The position numbers were made by a program, and so were the translations under genes. Shown one piece after another: positions 47,321 to 58,077 of a DNA stretch of 64,000 nt. This DNA comes from Pseudomonas pergaminensis (GTDB taxonomy: Bacteria; Pseudomonadota; Gammaproteobacteria; Pseudomonadales; Pseudomonadaceae): the NCBI RefSeq assembly GCF_024112395.2, contig NZ_CP078013.2, forward strand, positions 992,001 through 1,056,000. The letters are read 5' to 3'. The notes beneath the pieces are model-generated. The model was not told the DNA's origin. It saw only the letters and a program-made list of their open reading frames with translations, and did not search any database. Position 1 is the stretch's first letter. Each line of letters begins with the position of its first letter.

Positions 47321-47787
47321 TGCAAAACCGCACTGTGGAAATCGGTGTCGGCCTTTTCTTGCTGGCTGGCATCCTGGCTTTACTGTTGTTGGCCCTGCGA
47401 GTCAGCGGTCTTTCGGCCAGCCCCACCGCCGATACTTACAAACTTTACGCGTACTTCGACAATATCGCCGGTTTGACTGTCAGAGCTAAAGTGACCATGG
47501 CCGGTGTAACCATCGGCAAGGTCACGGCAATCGATCTGGACCGCGACAGCTTCACCGGCCGGGTGACGATGCAACTGGACAAGAAGGTAGATAATCTGCC
47601 GACCGACTCCACTGCATCTATCCTCACTGCGGGTCTGCTGGGCGAGAAGTACATCGGTGTCAGCGTGGGCGGGGAAACAGCCCTGCTCAAGGATGGCTCG
47701 ACAATCCACGACACACAGTCGTCGTTGGTACTTGAAGACCTGATCGGTAAATTCCTGCTCAATACGGTCAATAAAGACGCCAAATGA
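47320..47787 (+). CDS. mlaD: MCE-domain lipid-binding protein MlaD
   Basis: MlaD forms a hexameric periplasmic ring with a central lipid channel. The 155-residue protein has one N-terminal helix (EIGVGLFLLAGILALLLLAL) and a single MCE domain (YKLYAYFDNIAGLTVRAKV and LTAGLLGEKYIGVSVGG). The product is shorter than E. coli MlaD at the C-terminus but complete for the domain. It overlaps the mla operon genes on both sides. Confidence 0.97.
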   Translation: MQNRTVEIGVGLFLLAGILALLLLALRVSGLSASPTADTYKLYAYFDNIAGLTVRAKVTMAGVTIGKVTAIDLDRDSFTGRVTMQLDKKVDNLPTDSTASILTAGLLGEKYIGVSVGGETALLKDGSTIHDTQSSLVLEDLIGKFLLNTVNKDAK

Positions 47788-47798
47788 GGAATTCGTAC

Positions 47799-48446
47799 AT
47801 GATCTCTACCTTGCGACGTGGCCTTCTGGTACTGCTTGCAGCGCTGCCGTTGATGGCCAACGCAGCAGGTTCTGCGCACGATCTGGTGCAGGACACTACT
47901 AACAAGATGTTGGCTGACCTGTCGGCCAACAAGGAAAAGTACAAGCAGGACCCGAGTCAGTTCTATAACGCGCTCAACACCATTGTTGGCCCGGTGGTCG
48001 ACGCTGAAGGCATTTCCCGCAGCATCATGACGGTCAAGTATTCGCGCAAGGCTACCCCGGCGCAGATGCAGACCTTCCAGGAAAACTTCAAGAAAGGCCT
48101 GTTCCAGTTCTACGGTAACGCGCTGCTCGAGTACAACAACCAGGGCATTACCGTTGCTCCCGCCGGCGATGAGTCGGGTGATCGCACCAGCGTCAATATG
48201 AGCGTCAAAGGCAACAACGGTGCTGTCTACCCTGTGCAATACACGCTGGAGAAGGTTAACGGCGAGTGGAAGCTGCGTAACGTGATCATCAACGGCATCA
48301 ACATTGGCAAGCTGTTCCGTGACCAGTTCGCCGACGCCATGCAGCGCAATGGCAACGATCTGGACAAAACCATCAATGGTTGGGCCGGTGAAGTCGCCAA
48401 GGCCAAGGAAGAAACCGATAAAGCTGCCGGGAAGCCTGCGCAATGA
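47799..48446 (+). CDS. mlaC: Periplasmic phospholipid-binding protein MlaC
   Basis: MlaC shuttles phospholipids between the outer-membrane MlaA complex and MlaFEDB. It has a clear Sec signal (STLRRGLLVLLAALPLMANA) and the MlaC/Tgt2 domain with KYKQDPSQFYNALNTIVGP and a WKLRNVIINGINIGKLFRDQ C-terminal motif. I use the ATG behind GAGG, giving MISTLRRG. An ATG five codons earlier overlaps the mlaD stop and is also possible. The 3' end overlaps mlaB (ATGA). Confidence 0.95.
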   Translation: MISTLRRGLLVLLAALPLMANAAGSAHDLVQDTTNKMLADLSANKEKYKQDPSQFYNALNTIVGPVVDAEGISRSIMTVKYSRKATPAQMQTFQENFKKGLFQFYGNALLEYNNQGITVAPAGDESGDRTSVNMSVKGNNGAVYPVQYTLEKVNGEWKLRNVIINGINIGKLFRDQFADAMQRNGNDLDKTINGWAGEVAKAKEETDKAAGKPAQ

Positions 48447-48748
48447 CCGAGTCGGCTGTTCGTCTAGGCGATGCCGGCGAGCTGTTCATCAGTGGCGTGC
48501 TGGACTACCGCTCCGGGCCTGACCTGCGCAAGCAGGGCCAGGCCTTGATCAAGACCAGCACTGCCCCTGCGCTGGTGCTGGATTGTTCGGCTGTGACCAA
48601 GTCCAGCAGCGTCGGCTTATCGTTGTTGCTGTGCTTCATGCGTGATGCCGAAGCGGCCAAAAAGCCCGTCAGCATCCGTGCTATGCCCGAAGACATGCGT
48701 GAAATTGCCGAAGTTTCCGGTCTGACCGAGTTGCTGGCGCATCCTTAA
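48443..48748 (+). CDS. mlaB: STAS-domain protein MlaB
   Basis: MlaB is a small cytoplasmic STAS protein that binds MlaF and is needed for assembly and activity of the transporter. The 101-residue sequence shows the STAS strand-helix pattern and a LDCSAVTKSSSVGLSLLLCF segment matching the Ser/Thr-containing conserved helix. It is the last gene of the mlaFEDCB operon, followed by a terminator. Confidence 0.95.
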   Translation: MTESAVRLGDAGELFISGVLDYRSGPDLRKQGQALIKTSTAPALVLDCSAVTKSSSVGLSLLLCFMRDAEAAKKPVSIRAMPEDMREIAEVSGLTELLAHP

Positions 48749-48760
48749 TACACATTATTA

Positions 48761-48817
48761 AAGAGGCCCCCCGTCAGAGTCCTGCTATGCGGGGTTCGCA
48801 GGCGCGGGGCTTTTTTG
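48761..48817 (+). terminator. Terminator after mlaFEDCB
   Basis: A branched structure: GGCCCC pairs with the GGGGC before TTTTTTG, and CCTGC/GCAGG (48781-48802) forms an inner hairpin. Six T residues follow. Confidence 0.75.
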
Positions 48818-48862
48818 TATGATGTGCGACCCGCGCGCACTGGGCGCCGATAGAGGTTGAGC

Positions 48863-50391
<1,529 letters not shown>

Positions 50392-50414
50392 TCCCGCCGC
50401 TGAAAACGCTGTCA

Positions 50415-50510
50415 CTGTGGTGAGCGGGCTTGCCCCGCGCTGGGCTGCGAAGCGGCCCTAAAGTCTGGGGAGCGCTGCGCACTCCAGCGCAGGGCAAGCC
50501 CGCTCACTAC
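50415..50510. repeat. Inverted REP-like pair (GTGAGCGGGCTTGCCC flavour)
   Basis: GTGGTGAGCGGGCTTGCCCC and GGGCAAGCCCGCTCAC-TAC are inverted around about 45 bases with further GCGCTG/CAGCGC pairing. It belongs to a different REP subtype from the others. It separates murA from hisG, two genes in the same direction. Confidence 0.8.
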
Positions 50511-50537
50511 TAGAGGCTTGCTGTGAATTTGTTCAAA

Positions 50538-50560
50538 ATCGAGGCTGTAATGGCCTCGAT
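50538..50560 (+). other. Leader hairpin before hisG
   Basis: ATCGAGGC and GCCTCGAT form a perfect 8 bp stem with a seven-base loop about 60 bases before the hisG ATG. There is no T-run and no histidine-rich leader peptide, so it is not a classical his attenuator. Confidence 0.45.
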
Positions 50561-50619
50561 CTGTGTCCGGCGCCGTTTGCGACCGGGCAGCAATAGCCTG
50601 ATGAAGGACTGACGTTTCC

Positions 50620-51255
50620 ATGTTGACCATCGCACTGTCCAAGGGCCGCATCCTTGACGACACTTTGCCGCTTCTGGCTGAAGCGGGCATCGTGCCGACC
50701 GAGAATCCGGACAAGAGCCGCAAGCTGATCATCCCCACGACCCAGGACGACGTGCGCCTGTTGATCGTGCGGGCTACCGACGTGCCGACCTACGTTGAAC
50801 ATGGTGCGGCCGACCTCGGTGTTGCCGGTAAAGACGTGCTGATGGAATACGGCGGCCAGGGCCTGTACGAGCCATTGGACCTGCGTATCGCCCTGTGCAA
50901 GTTGATGACCGCTGGCCGTGTCGGTGATGTCGAGCCCAAAGGCCGCCTGCGCGTCGCGACCAAGTTCGTCAATGTTGCCAAGCGTTACTACGCCGAGCAA
51001 GGCCGCCAGGTCGACATCATCAAGCTCTACGGCTCGATGGAGCTGGCGCCGCTGATCGGCCTGGCCGACAAGATCATCGACGTGGTCGACACCGGTAACA
51101 CCCTGCGTGCCAACGGTCTTGAGCCGCAAGAATTCATTGCCGACATCAGTTCCCGCCTGATCGTCAACAAAGCTTCGATGAAGATGCAGCATGCCCGTAT
51201 CCAGGCGTTGATCGACACCCTGCGCACGGCAGTGGAGTCGCGACACCGCGGTTGA
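50620..51255 (+). CDS. hisG: ATP phosphoribosyltransferase, short form
   Basis: HisG joins ATP and PRPP in the first step of histidine synthesis. At 211 residues it is the short form, which lacks the C-terminal regulatory domain and needs HisZ for activity and feedback inhibition; hisZ is not in the window. Hallmarks are [32 protein letters not shown] and the PRPP loop [14 protein letters not shown]. hisD and hisC follow in the same direction beyond a terminator-like hairpin. Confidence 0.97.
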   Translation: MLTIALSKGRILDDTLPLLAEAGIVPTENPDKSRKLIIPTTQDDVRLLIVRATDVPTYVEHGAADLGVAGKDVLMEYGGQGLYEPLDLRIALCKLMTAGRVGDVEPKGRLRVATKFVNVAKRYYAEQGRQVDIIKLYGSMELAPLIGLADKIIDVVDTGNTLRANGLEPQEFIADISSRLIVNKASMKMQHARIQALIDTLRTAVESRHRG

Positions 51256-51309
51256 CTTACCCGCGTAGCCGAAAGGCTGCGCCCGTCTATCCGCCTCATA
51301 GCCAGAATT

Positions 51310-51359
51310 CTCAGGTGCCCAAGCGGAAACGACTGCTAGTTTAGGGCGCCTGAGTTTTT
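51310..51359 (+). terminator. Terminator-like hairpin between hisG and hisD
   Basis: CTCAGGTGCCC and GGGCGCCTGAG pair over 11 positions with one G-U, around a 23-base loop, and TTTTT follows at once. hisD starts 25 bases further on. It may end hisG transcripts or lower hisD/hisC expression. Confidence 0.75.
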
Positions 51360-51383
51360 GCCAATTCTATTGAGGCCCTCGCT

Positions 51384-52706
51384 ATGACCACGTCCACTGC
51401 AATTGCCCGACTCAACGCTGCCGACCCGGATTTCGCCCATCATCTGGATCATCTGCTGAGCTGGGAAAGCGTGTCCGACGATTCGGTCAACCAGCGGGTG
51501 CTCGACATCATCAAGGCCGTGCGCGAGCGCGGTGATGCGGCGCTGGTGGACTTCACCCGCCAGTTCGACGGCCTGGACGTCAAGTCCATGGCTGACCTGA
51601 TCCTGCCCCGCGAACGCCTGGAACTGGCCCTGACGCGCATCACTGCGCCGCAGCGCGAAGCCCTGGAAGTGGCGGCGGCGCGCGTGCGCAGCTACCACGA
51701 AAAACAGAAACAGGATTCCTGGAGCTACACCGAGGCCGACGGCACGGTGCTGGGCCAGAAGGTCACCCCGCTGGACCGCGCCGGTCTGTACGTGCCGGGC
51801 GGCAAAGCTTCGTACCCCTCATCGGTGCTGATGAACGCGATCCCGGCCAAAGTGGCAGGCGTGACCGAAGTGGTCATGGTCGTGCCGACCCCGCGCGGTG
51901 AAATCAACGAACTGGTGTTGGCTGCAGCCTGCATCGCCGGTGTGGATCGCGTGTTCACCATCGGCGGCGCCCAAGCCGTTGCCGCCCTGGCGTACGGCAC
52001 TGAAAGCGTGCCGAAGGTCGACAAAGTGGTCGGCCCAGGCAATATCTATGTCGCCACCGCCAAACGCCACGTATTTGGCCAGGTGGGCATCGACATGATC
52101 GCCGGCCCTTCGGAAATCCTGGTGGTATGCGACGGTCAGACCGACCCGGACTGGATCGCCATGGACCTGTTCTCCCAGGCCGAGCATGACGAAGATGCCC
52201 AGGCGATCCTGGTCAGCCCGGACGCCGAGTTCCTCGACAAGGTCGCGGCCAGCATCAATAAACTGCTGCCGACCATGGAGCGCGCCGAGATCATCGAGAA
52301 GTCGATCAATGGCCGTGGCGCGTTGATCCTGGTGCGCGACATGGAGCAAGCCATCGAAGTGGCCAACCGTATCGCGCCGGAGCACCTGGAGCTGTCCGTG
52401 GCCGACCCACAAGCCTGGCTGCCGTCGATTCGCCACGCGGGTGCGATCTTCATGGGCCGCCATACCAGCGAAGCCCTAGGGGACTACTGCGCGGGCCCGA
52501 ACCACGTGCTGCCAACCTCCGGCACGGCGCGGTTCTCGTCGCCACTGGGGGTGTATGACTTCCAGAAGCGTTCGTCGATCATCTTCTGCTCGCCCCAGGG
52601 CGCTTCCGAGCTGGGCAAGACTGCTTCGGTGCTGGCCCGTGGTGAATCCCTGAGTGCCCACGCCCGCAGCGCCGAATACCGCATCCTTGAAGAGAAGGGG
52701 AACTGA
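51384..52706 (+). CDS. hisD: Histidinol dehydrogenase
   Basis: HisD carries out the last two steps of histidine synthesis, oxidising L-histidinol to histidine with two NAD+ and a zinc ion. The 440-residue protein shows [20 protein letters not shown], the dehydrogenase signature region [13 protein letters not shown] and the catalytic-type ERxxPEHLEL-like segment [11 protein letters not shown]. It includes [19 protein letters not shown] with the zinc-binding His. hisC begins three bases after the stop. Confidence 0.98.
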   Translation: MTTSTAIARLNAADPDFAHHLDHLLSWESVSDDSVNQRVLDIIKAVRERGDAALVDFTRQFDGLDVKSMADLILPRERLELALTRITAPQREALEVAAARVRSYHEKQKQDSWSYTEADGTVLGQKVTPLDRAGLYVPGGKASYPSSVLMNAIPAKVAGVTEVVMVVPTPRGEINELVLAAACIAGVDRVFTIGGAQAVAALAYGTESVPKVDKVVGPGNIYVATAKRHVFGQVGIDMIAGPSEILVVCDGQTDPDWIAMDLFSQAEHDEDAQAILVSPDAEFLDKVAASINKLLPTMERAEIIEKSINGRGALILVRDMEQAIEVANRIAPEHLELSVADPQAWLPSIRHAGAIFMGRHTSEALGDYCAGPNHVLPTSGTARFSSPLGVYDFQKRSSIIFCSPQGASELGKTASVLARGESLSAHARSAEYRILEEKGN

Positions 52707-52709
52707 GAC

Positions 52710-53762
52710 ATGAGCAAATTCTGGAGCCCTTTCGTCAAGGACCTCGTGCCTTACGTGCCCGGCGAACAACCCAAGCTGACCAAGCTGGTCAAGCTCAACA
52801 CCAATGAAAACCCCTACGGGCCATCGCCCAAGGCATTGGCGGCGATGCAGGCCGAGTTGAACGACAACCTGCGCCTGTACCCGGACCCCAACAGCGACCT
52901 GCTCAAGCAGGCGGTGGCCAAGTATTACGGGATCGATGCCGGCAAAGTGTTCCTTGGCAACGGTTCCGACGAAGTCCTCGCGCACATCTTCCACGGCCTG
53001 TTCCAGCACGATCTGCCGCTGCTGTTCCCGGATATCAGCTACAGCTTCTATCCGGTTTACTGCGGGCTCTATGGCATCAAGTCCGCTCCGGTGCCGCTGG
53101 ACGAACAGTTCCAGATCCGCGTGGCGGATTACGCCAAGCCGAACGGCGGGATCATCTTCCCCAACCCGAACGCGCCCACCGGCTGCGTGCTGGCGCTGGA
53201 CGCCGTGGAGCAGATCCTCAAGGCCAGCCCGGACTCGGTGGTGGTGGTCGATGAAGCCTATATCGACTTCGGCGGTGAAACCGCGATCAGCCTGGTGGAC
53301 CGCTACCCGAACCTGCTGGTGACCCAGACCCTGTCCAAATCGCGCTCACTGGCTGGTTTGCGCGTGGGCCTGGCCGTGGGTCACCCGGACCTGATCGAAG
53401 CGCTGGAGCGGGTCAAGAACAGCTTCAACTCCTACCCGCTGGATCGCCTGGCGATTGTCGGCGCAGCGGCGGCGTTCGAGGATCGTGAGTACTTCGAGAA
53501 GACCTGCCGATTGGTTATCGATAGCCGTGAGAAAGTCGTGGCACAGTTGGAAGCCAAAGGCTTTGAAGTGTTGCCGTCGGCAGCCAACTTCATCTTTGCC
53601 CGTCACCCACAGCATGACGCGGCGGGCCTGGCGGCCAAGTTGCGTGAGCAAGGGGTGATTGTTCGTCACTTCAAGCAGGAGCGGATTGCCCAGTTCCTGC
53701 GGATCAGCATCGGCACGCCTGAGCAGAACCAGGCGTTGATCGATGGGCTCGGTGAGCTCTAG
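52710..53762 (+). CDS. hisC: Histidinol-phosphate aminotransferase
   Basis: This 350-residue fold-type I PLP enzyme transfers an amino group from glutamate to imidazole acetol phosphate. The PLP lysine is in [14 protein letters not shown], with NPNAPTG and [11 protein letters not shown] as the other cofactor contacts. The N-terminal [13 protein letters not shown] is typical of HisC. It is translationally close to hisD, and a REP pair follows. A second hisC copy commonly exists elsewhere in pseudomonads. Confidence 0.96.
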   Translation: MSKFWSPFVKDLVPYVPGEQPKLTKLVKLNTNENPYGPSPKALAAMQAELNDNLRLYPDPNSDLLKQAVAKYYGIDAGKVFLGNGSDEVLAHIFHGLFQHDLPLLFPDISYSFYPVYCGLYGIKSAPVPLDEQFQIRVADYAKPNGGIIFPNPNAPTGCVLALDAVEQILKASPDSVVVVDEAYIDFGGETAISLVDRYPNLLVTQTLSKSRSLAGLRVGLAVGHPDLIEALERVKNSFNSYPLDRLAIVGAAAAFEDREYFEKTCRLVIDSREKVVAQLEAKGFEVLPSAANFIFARHPQHDAAGLAAKLREQGVIVRHFKQERIAQFLRISIGTPEQNQALIDGLGEL

Positions 53763-53788
53763 GCGTTAGACCTTTATTGGCTTGACGG

Positions 53789-53864
53789 GCCTCATCGCGG
53801 GCAAGCCCGGCTCCCACATTGGAATGCATTTCCCTGTGGGAGCCGGGCTTGCCCGCGATGAGGC
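53789..53864. repeat. Perfect inverted REP pair
   Basis: Thirty-base arms (starting GCCTCATCGCGGGCAAGCCC) are exact reverse complements around a 16-base loop. It lies between the convergent hisC and uraA genes. Confidence 0.9.
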
Positions 53865-53883
53865 CATCAGCAACACCGCATCG

Positions 53884-55164
53884 TTACAGCAACGGCTCAT
53901 CCGGCTTCTTGTTCTTCCAACCATCATTGCCCGGCAGCAACAGGTTCAAGCCAATCGCCACCACCGCGCACAGGGCAATGCCCTTGAGGCCGAAGTCATC
54001 CGGGCCGGTGCCGGTGCCGACCAGCACACCGCCAATCCCGAACACCAGGGTCACCGACACAATCACCAGGTTGCGAGCTTCGCCCAGGTCGATCTTGTGG
54101 CGGATCAGCGTGTTCATCCCCACCGCGGCAATCGAGCCGAACAGCAGGCACAGGATCCCGCCCATCACCGGTACCGGGATGCTCTGCAGCAATGCGCCGA
54201 ACTTACCGATAAACGCCAGGCTGATAGCAAACACTGCCGCCCAGGTCATGATTTTCGGGTTGTAGTTCTTGGTCAGCATCACCGCGCCGGTCACTTCGGC
54301 GTAGGTGGTGTTCGGCGGGCCGCCAAACAGGCCGGCAGCCGTGGTGGCAATGCCGTCACCCAGCAACGTGCGGTGCAGGCCTGGCTTCTTCAGGTAGTCG
54401 CGACCAGTCACGCTGCCCACTGCAATCACACCGCCGATATGTTCGATCGCCGGGGCCAGGGCCACCGGGACGATAAACAGGATCGCTTGCCAGTTGAATT
54501 CCGGCGCGGTGAAGTGGGGCAGGGCAAACCAGGGGGCGGCGGCGATCTTCGCCGTGTCGACCACGCCAAAGTAGAACGACATGGCAAAGCCCACCAGCAC
54601 GCCGGAGATGATCGGCACCAGGCGGAAAATGCCCTTGCCGAACACCGCCACGATCAAGGTGGTCAGCAGTGCTGGCATCGAGATCATCATCGCCGTCTGG
54701 TAATGGATCAGCTCGGTACCGTCACCGGCTTTACCCATCGCCATGTTGGCGGCGATCGGTGCCATGGCCAGGCCGATGGAGATAATCACTGGCCCGATCA
54801 CCACGGGCGGCAGCAGCCGGTCGATAAACCCGGTGCCCTTGATCTTCACGGCCAGGCCCAGGAAGGTATAAACGAAGCCGGCGGCCATCACCCCGCCCAT
54901 GGTCGCCGCGAGGCCGAACTGGCCCTTGGCGAGAATGATCGGGGTGATGAAGGCAAAACTCGACGCCAGGAAGACCGGCACCTGCCGCCCTGTCACCACC
55001 TGGAACAACAATGTGCCCAGGCCTGCGGTGAACAGTGCGACGTTTGGATCAAGACCTGTGATCAGTGGCATCAACACCAGCGCGCCAAATGCTACGAAGA
55101 GCATTTGTGCGCCAGACAGGATCTGGCGCCAAAGCGGGTCGTTGAATTCATCCTGCATGCTCAC
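53884..55164 (-). CDS. uraA: Uracil permease (NCS2 family)
   Basis: This 426-residue, 14-helix transporter of the nucleobase-cation symporter-2 family takes up uracil by proton symport. It has the helix-10 style motif [16 protein letters not shown] and the upstream substrate-site Glu in [16 protein letters not shown], which match uracil rather than xanthine carriers. Its start overlaps the upp stop, so upp-uraA form a leftward salvage operon. Confidence 0.95.
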   Translation of the reverse strand: MSMQDEFNDPLWRQILSGAQMLFVAFGALVLMPLITGLDPNVALFTAGLGTLLFQVVTGRQVPVFLASSFAFITPIILAKGQFGLAATMGGVMAAGFVYTFLGLAVKIKGTGFIDRLLPPVVIGPVIISIGLAMAPIAANMAMGKAGDGTELIHYQTAMMISMPALLTTLIVAVFGKGIFRLVPIISGVLVGFAMSFYFGVVDTAKIAAAPWFALPHFTAPEFNWQAILFIVPVALAPAIEHIGGVIAVGSVTGRDYLKKPGLHRTLLGDGIATTAAGLFGGPPNTTYAEVTGAVMLTKNYNPKIMTWAAVFAISLAFIGKFGALLQSIPVPVMGGILCLLFGSIAAVGMNTLIRHKIDLGEARNLVIVSVTLVFGIGGVLVGTGTGPDDFGLKGIALCAVVAIGLNLLLPGNDGWKNKKPDEPLL

Positions 55165-55799
55165 GCGTCCTTCTGCTTGGTGCCGAAGATCTTGTCACCG
55201 GCATCGCCCAGGCCTGGGATGATGTAGCCGTGTTCGTTCAGACGCTCATCGATGGACGCGGTGTAGATCTGCACGTCCGGGTGGGCCTTCTCGACGGCAG
55301 CGATGCCTTCGGGGGCAGCGACCAGCACCATGGCGCGGATGTCCCGGCAACCGGCTTTTTTCAGCAGGTCGATGGTGGCAACCATGGAGCTGCCGGTGGC
55401 GAGCATCGGGTCGATGATCATCGCCAGGCGCTCGTTGATTTCCGGAACGAGTTTTTCCAGGTAGGTGTGGGCCTGCAGCGTTTCTTCGTTGCGGGCCACG
55501 CCCACGGCGCTGACCTTGGCGCCCGGGATCAGGCTGAGCACGCCTTCGAGCATGCCGATACCGGCGCGCAGGATCGGCACCACGGTGATTTTCTTACCGG
55601 CGATTTTCTCGACCTGGACGGGACCGGCCCAACCAGGAATCTCGTAGCTTTCCAGGGGCAAGTCCTTGGTCGCTTCGTAAGTGAGCAACGCTCCGACTTC
55701 CTGAGCAAGCTCACGGAAGTTCTTCGTGCTAATGTCGGCGCGGCGCATAAGGCCGAGCTTGTGTCGGATCAGCGGATGGCGGATCTCGCGAGTGGGCAT
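55161..55799 (-). CDS. upp: Uracil phosphoribosyltransferase
   Basis: Upp converts uracil and PRPP to UMP. The 212-residue protein has the PRPP-binding motif [18 protein letters not shown] and the uracil-binding C-terminal [16 protein letters not shown]. The ATG giving [16 protein letters not shown] is used, with GGAG eight bases upstream; an ATG eight codons earlier is unsupported. It is divergent from hpt. Confidence 0.97.
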   Translation of the reverse strand: MPTREIRHPLIRHKLGLMRRADISTKNFRELAQEVGALLTYEATKDLPLESYEIPGWAGPVQVEKIAGKKITVVPILRAGIGMLEGVLSLIPGAKVSAVGVARNEETLQAHTYLEKLVPEINERLAMIIDPMLATGSSMVATIDLLKKAGCRDIRAMVLVAAPEGIAAVEKAHPDVQIYTASIDERLNEHGYIIPGLGDAGDKIFGTKQKDA

Positions 55800-55834
55800 G
55801 GGAAAGGCTCCGGCGGCGGGCAAAAAAACCGGCC

Positions 55835-55846
55835 TAGATTAATCTA
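55835..55846. promoter_or_regulatory. 12-bp palindrome between upp and hpt
   Basis: TAGATTAATCTA is a perfect palindrome 36 bases upstream of the upp start in the divergent upp/hpt intergenic region. It could be an operator; no regulator can be named from the sequence. Confidence 0.3.
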
Positions 55847-55963
55847 TCCGAGGGTGTTGTCCTATAGACATCTAGTACGTTAGTCCATTAAGGCTTGCTC
55901 GGAGCGCACGAGAAGCGTACCTTCGCCCGCTTTTCTTGCCACAGCACCCCCTTGGAGAGCGCC

Positions 55964-56521
55964 ATGTCCGCTGATCTCGAGCATATCCGTCAAATCATGC
56001 ACGAGGCTGACTGCCTGTACACCGAAGCGCAAGTCGAAGAAGCGATCGCCAAGGTCGGCGCACACATCACCCGTGAAATGGCCGACACCAACCCGGTGGT
56101 CTTCTGCGTGATGAACGGTGGCCTGATCTTCGCCGGCAAATTGCTGACCCACCTGCAATTCCCGCTGGAAGCGTCCTACCTGCATGCCACCCGTTATCGC
56201 AACGAAACCAGCGGCGGCGACCTGTTCTGGAAGGCCAAGCCGGAAGTCTCGTTCATCGATCGCGACGTGCTGATCATCGATGACATCCTCGACGAAGGTC
56301 ACACCCTGGGCGCGATCATCGACTTCTGCAAACACGCCGGCGCGCGCAAAGTGCACACCGCCGTGCTGATCGACAAAGACCACGACCGCAAGGCGCGCCC
56401 GGACCTGAAAGCCGATTACGTCGGCCTGCCGTGCATCGACCGCTACATCTTCGGTTACGGCATGGACTACAAAGGCTACTGGCGCAACGCCAATGGAATC
56501 TTCGCCGTCAAAGGAATGTAA
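55964..56521 (+). CDS. hpt: Hypoxanthine-guanine phosphoribosyltransferase
   Basis: This 185-residue type I phosphoribosyltransferase salvages hypoxanthine and guanine. The PRPP motif is VLIIDDILDEGHTLGAI, and the C-terminal LPCIDRYIFGYGMDYKGYWRN region contacts the base. I start at the ATG behind TTGGAGAG, giving MSADLEHIRQIMHEADCLY. It is followed three bases later by a cupin gene. Confidence 0.95.
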   Translation: MSADLEHIRQIMHEADCLYTEAQVEEAIAKVGAHITREMADTNPVVFCVMNGGLIFAGKLLTHLQFPLEASYLHATRYRNETSGGDLFWKAKPEVSFIDRDVLIIDDILDEGHTLGAIIDFCKHAGARKVHTAVLIDKDHDRKARPDLKADYVGLPCIDRYIFGYGMDYKGYWRNANGIFAVKGM

Positions 56522-56523
56522 GC

Positions 56524-56991
56524 ATGGCCCGCTTTCTTGATCAGACGCTGTTTGCCGAACTGGCCGAGAAAGCGGCCGCCAGCCCTCGTGGCCGACACCA
56601 CCACAACTTTCATCAAATGGAAGAGCCCTGCCATCGTCTGGCGGTGGGCCTGCAACCGGACACCTATGTGCCGCCTCATCGGCACTTGAGTGCGGACAAG
56701 GCGGAAACCTTGCTGGTGCTGCAGGGCCGTTTGGGTGTGCTGGTGTTCAGCGAAACCGGCGAGGTGCTCGCCAAGCGCGTCATGCAGGCGGGCGGTGAGT
56801 GCGCGGGTGTCGACCTGCCGCCGGGTGTGTTCCATGGCCTGGTGGTGCTGGAGCCCGACACGGTGATGTTCGAGTGCAAGGCCGGCCCTTATCGTCCGGT
56901 GGGCGAGGGCGAACTGGCCGACTGGGCACCCCGTGAAGGTGACGCTGGCGTGGCCGAGTATCGACGCTGGATGCTTGCCCAGTTCGATTGA
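56524..56991 (+). CDS. WbuC-family cupin metalloprotein
   Basis: This 155-residue protein has the WbuC cupin fold: SPRGRHHHNFH near the start, the metal-site motif VPPHRHLSADKAETLLVLQGRL with the HxH...E triad, and GVFHGLVVLEPDTVMFECKAGPY as the second cupin strand pair. In enterobacteria WbuC genes sit in O-antigen clusters; here it is coupled to hpt, three bases after its stop, so an LPS role is not supported by context. Enzymatic function is unknown. Confidence 0.85.
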   Translation: MARFLDQTLFAELAEKAAASPRGRHHHNFHQMEEPCHRLAVGLQPDTYVPPHRHLSADKAETLLVLQGRLGVLVFSETGEVLAKRVMQAGGECAGVDLPPGVFHGLVVLEPDTVMFECKAGPYRPVGEGELADWAPREGDAGVAEYRRWMLAQFD

Positions 56992-57026
56992 GCTACAGTG
57001 CTGGGCCCACCTTGCCGGAGCGGCCC

Positions 57027-57512
57027 ATGAGCCTGTTGACACGCACCTGCGCCGCCCTGGCGTTGACCCTCAGTTTGCCCCTGGCCGCGGCGCCTGCGCC
57101 GATGCACAGCCAATTCTTGCCCTCGGATGACCTGACCCTGCGCGCCGAAGCGCCGGACCAGCAGCAGCTGCTGCAAGTCACCGAGTACGCGGTAGTGGTG
57201 GGCAACCAGCGCCAATCCAGCCAGCAACCGATCCCGGTGACTTCGCCGCTGATGATTCGCCTCAAGGGCAAGTCCCTCAACAAGGGCGCGACGATCAGCC
57301 AAGTGGTGCTCAATTTTGATGCTGAGAGCAAAAGCCTGAAAAAGCCCGCTTACGATGACAAGAGCAAGACGCTGACCTTGTCGTACCCGGTGGCCCAGTA
57401 CCGCGTGATCGTCGACTTGCTGCGCAATGACACGGTGTATGTGCAGTTCCTCAGTTATGCCAACGGGCATATCTGGGCGGATTTGCATACCGGAGCCGTT
57501 CGCGCGAAGTAG
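57027..57512 (+). CDS. Hypothetical secreted/periplasmic protein
   Basis: This 161-residue protein has a strong Sec signal sequence (TRTCAALALTLSLPLAAAPA) and a mature beta-rich domain without cysteines or known motifs. The segment SPLMIRLKGKSLNKGATISQ and the VYVQFLSYANGHIWADLHTG C-terminus stand out. It may match the conserved PA4643-type protein found between hpt and the PA4642 gene in P. aeruginosa, by position. Function unknown. Confidence 0.75.
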   Translation: MSLLTRTCAALALTLSLPLAAAPAPMHSQFLPSDDLTLRAEAPDQQQLLQVTEYAVVVGNQRQSSQQPIPVTSPLMIRLKGKSLNKGATISQVVLNFDAESKSLKKPAYDDKSKTLTLSYPVAQYRVIVDLLRNDTVYVQFLSYANGHIWADLHTGAVRAK

Positions 57513-57548
57513 TCAGGCGACACAGATTCCGCCATGTGGATGCAATTG

Positions 57549-57639
57549 ATGTGGGAGCTGGCTTGCCTGCGATAGCGTTGTCTCAGTGACAGAGGGGCCA
57601 GTTGACCCACCGCTATCGCAGGCAAGCCAGCTCCCACAT
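57549..57639. repeat. Inverted REP pair
   Basis: ATGTGGGAGCTGGCTTGCCT (then GCGATAGCG) and its exact reverse complement flank about 33 bases. It lies between two genes in the same direction. Confidence 0.88.
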
Positions 57640-57720
57640 AAGTGTTTGGTTGTTTTCGAAGGTGGTGTCTGGCAGGTAGACTTCAAACCCCGTGTAAATG
57701 TCCGCAGGCTGGAGTCGGTA

Positions 57721-58008
57721 ATGCGTAAAGATAAGAAACAGGTGATTGGTGATGAGATCGGCGACGATCAGATCAAGTTGTTCCTGGACTTCGAGCCGGT
57801 CGACGCGACTTCACCGTCCCTGCACAAACTGATCAAGGCCTACCGTGGCCTGCGTATCGACGACTTCGAACGGTTCCTGGGCTTCTTCAAGGAAGCCGGC
57901 CTGGACCTCGACGGCAAGGATGAGCATGGCCAGACCTTTGTCGATCTGATCAAGGACCAGCGTAATGCCGCCGAATACATCGAGCTGATCGATAACGCCC
58001 GCGGCTGA
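57721..58008 (+). CDS. PA4642-family small conserved protein
   Basis: This 95-residue acidic soluble protein begins MRKDKKQVIGDEIGDDQIKL. It has the repeated helical pattern SPSLHKLIKAYRGLRIDDFE and DGKDEHGQTFVDLIKDQRN. It is conserved across pseudomonads next to mqo and hpt but has no assigned role. No membrane segment, metal site or nucleotide motif is visible. A bidirectional terminator separates it from mqo. Confidence 0.82.
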   Translation: MRKDKKQVIGDEIGDDQIKLFLDFEPVDATSPSLHKLIKAYRGLRIDDFERFLGFFKEAGLDLDGKDEHGQTFVDLIKDQRNAAEYIELIDNARG

Positions 58009-58023
58009 TTATCCTAGACACAC

Positions 58024-58063
58024 AAAAACGCCCCGCTCTCATCATGAGAGCGGGGCGTTTTTT
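58024..58063. terminator. Bidirectional terminator between PA4642-type gene and mqo
   Basis: AAAAACGCCCCGCTCTCAT pairs with ATGAGAGCGGGGCGTTTTTT. The A-run and T-run on both sides let it stop transcription from either direction. Confidence 0.95.
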
Positions 58064-58077
58064 ATGGCGTCACGACC

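Noticed and set aside
50521..50619. Classical histidine attenuator before hisG
   Set aside because: There is a hairpin but no short peptide with a run of His codons and no T-run after the stem.
53782..55227. 481-codon frame antisense to uraA
   Set aside because: Composition is His/Gln/Arg-rich as typical of antisense reading of a membrane protein gene; it also runs through a REP pair.
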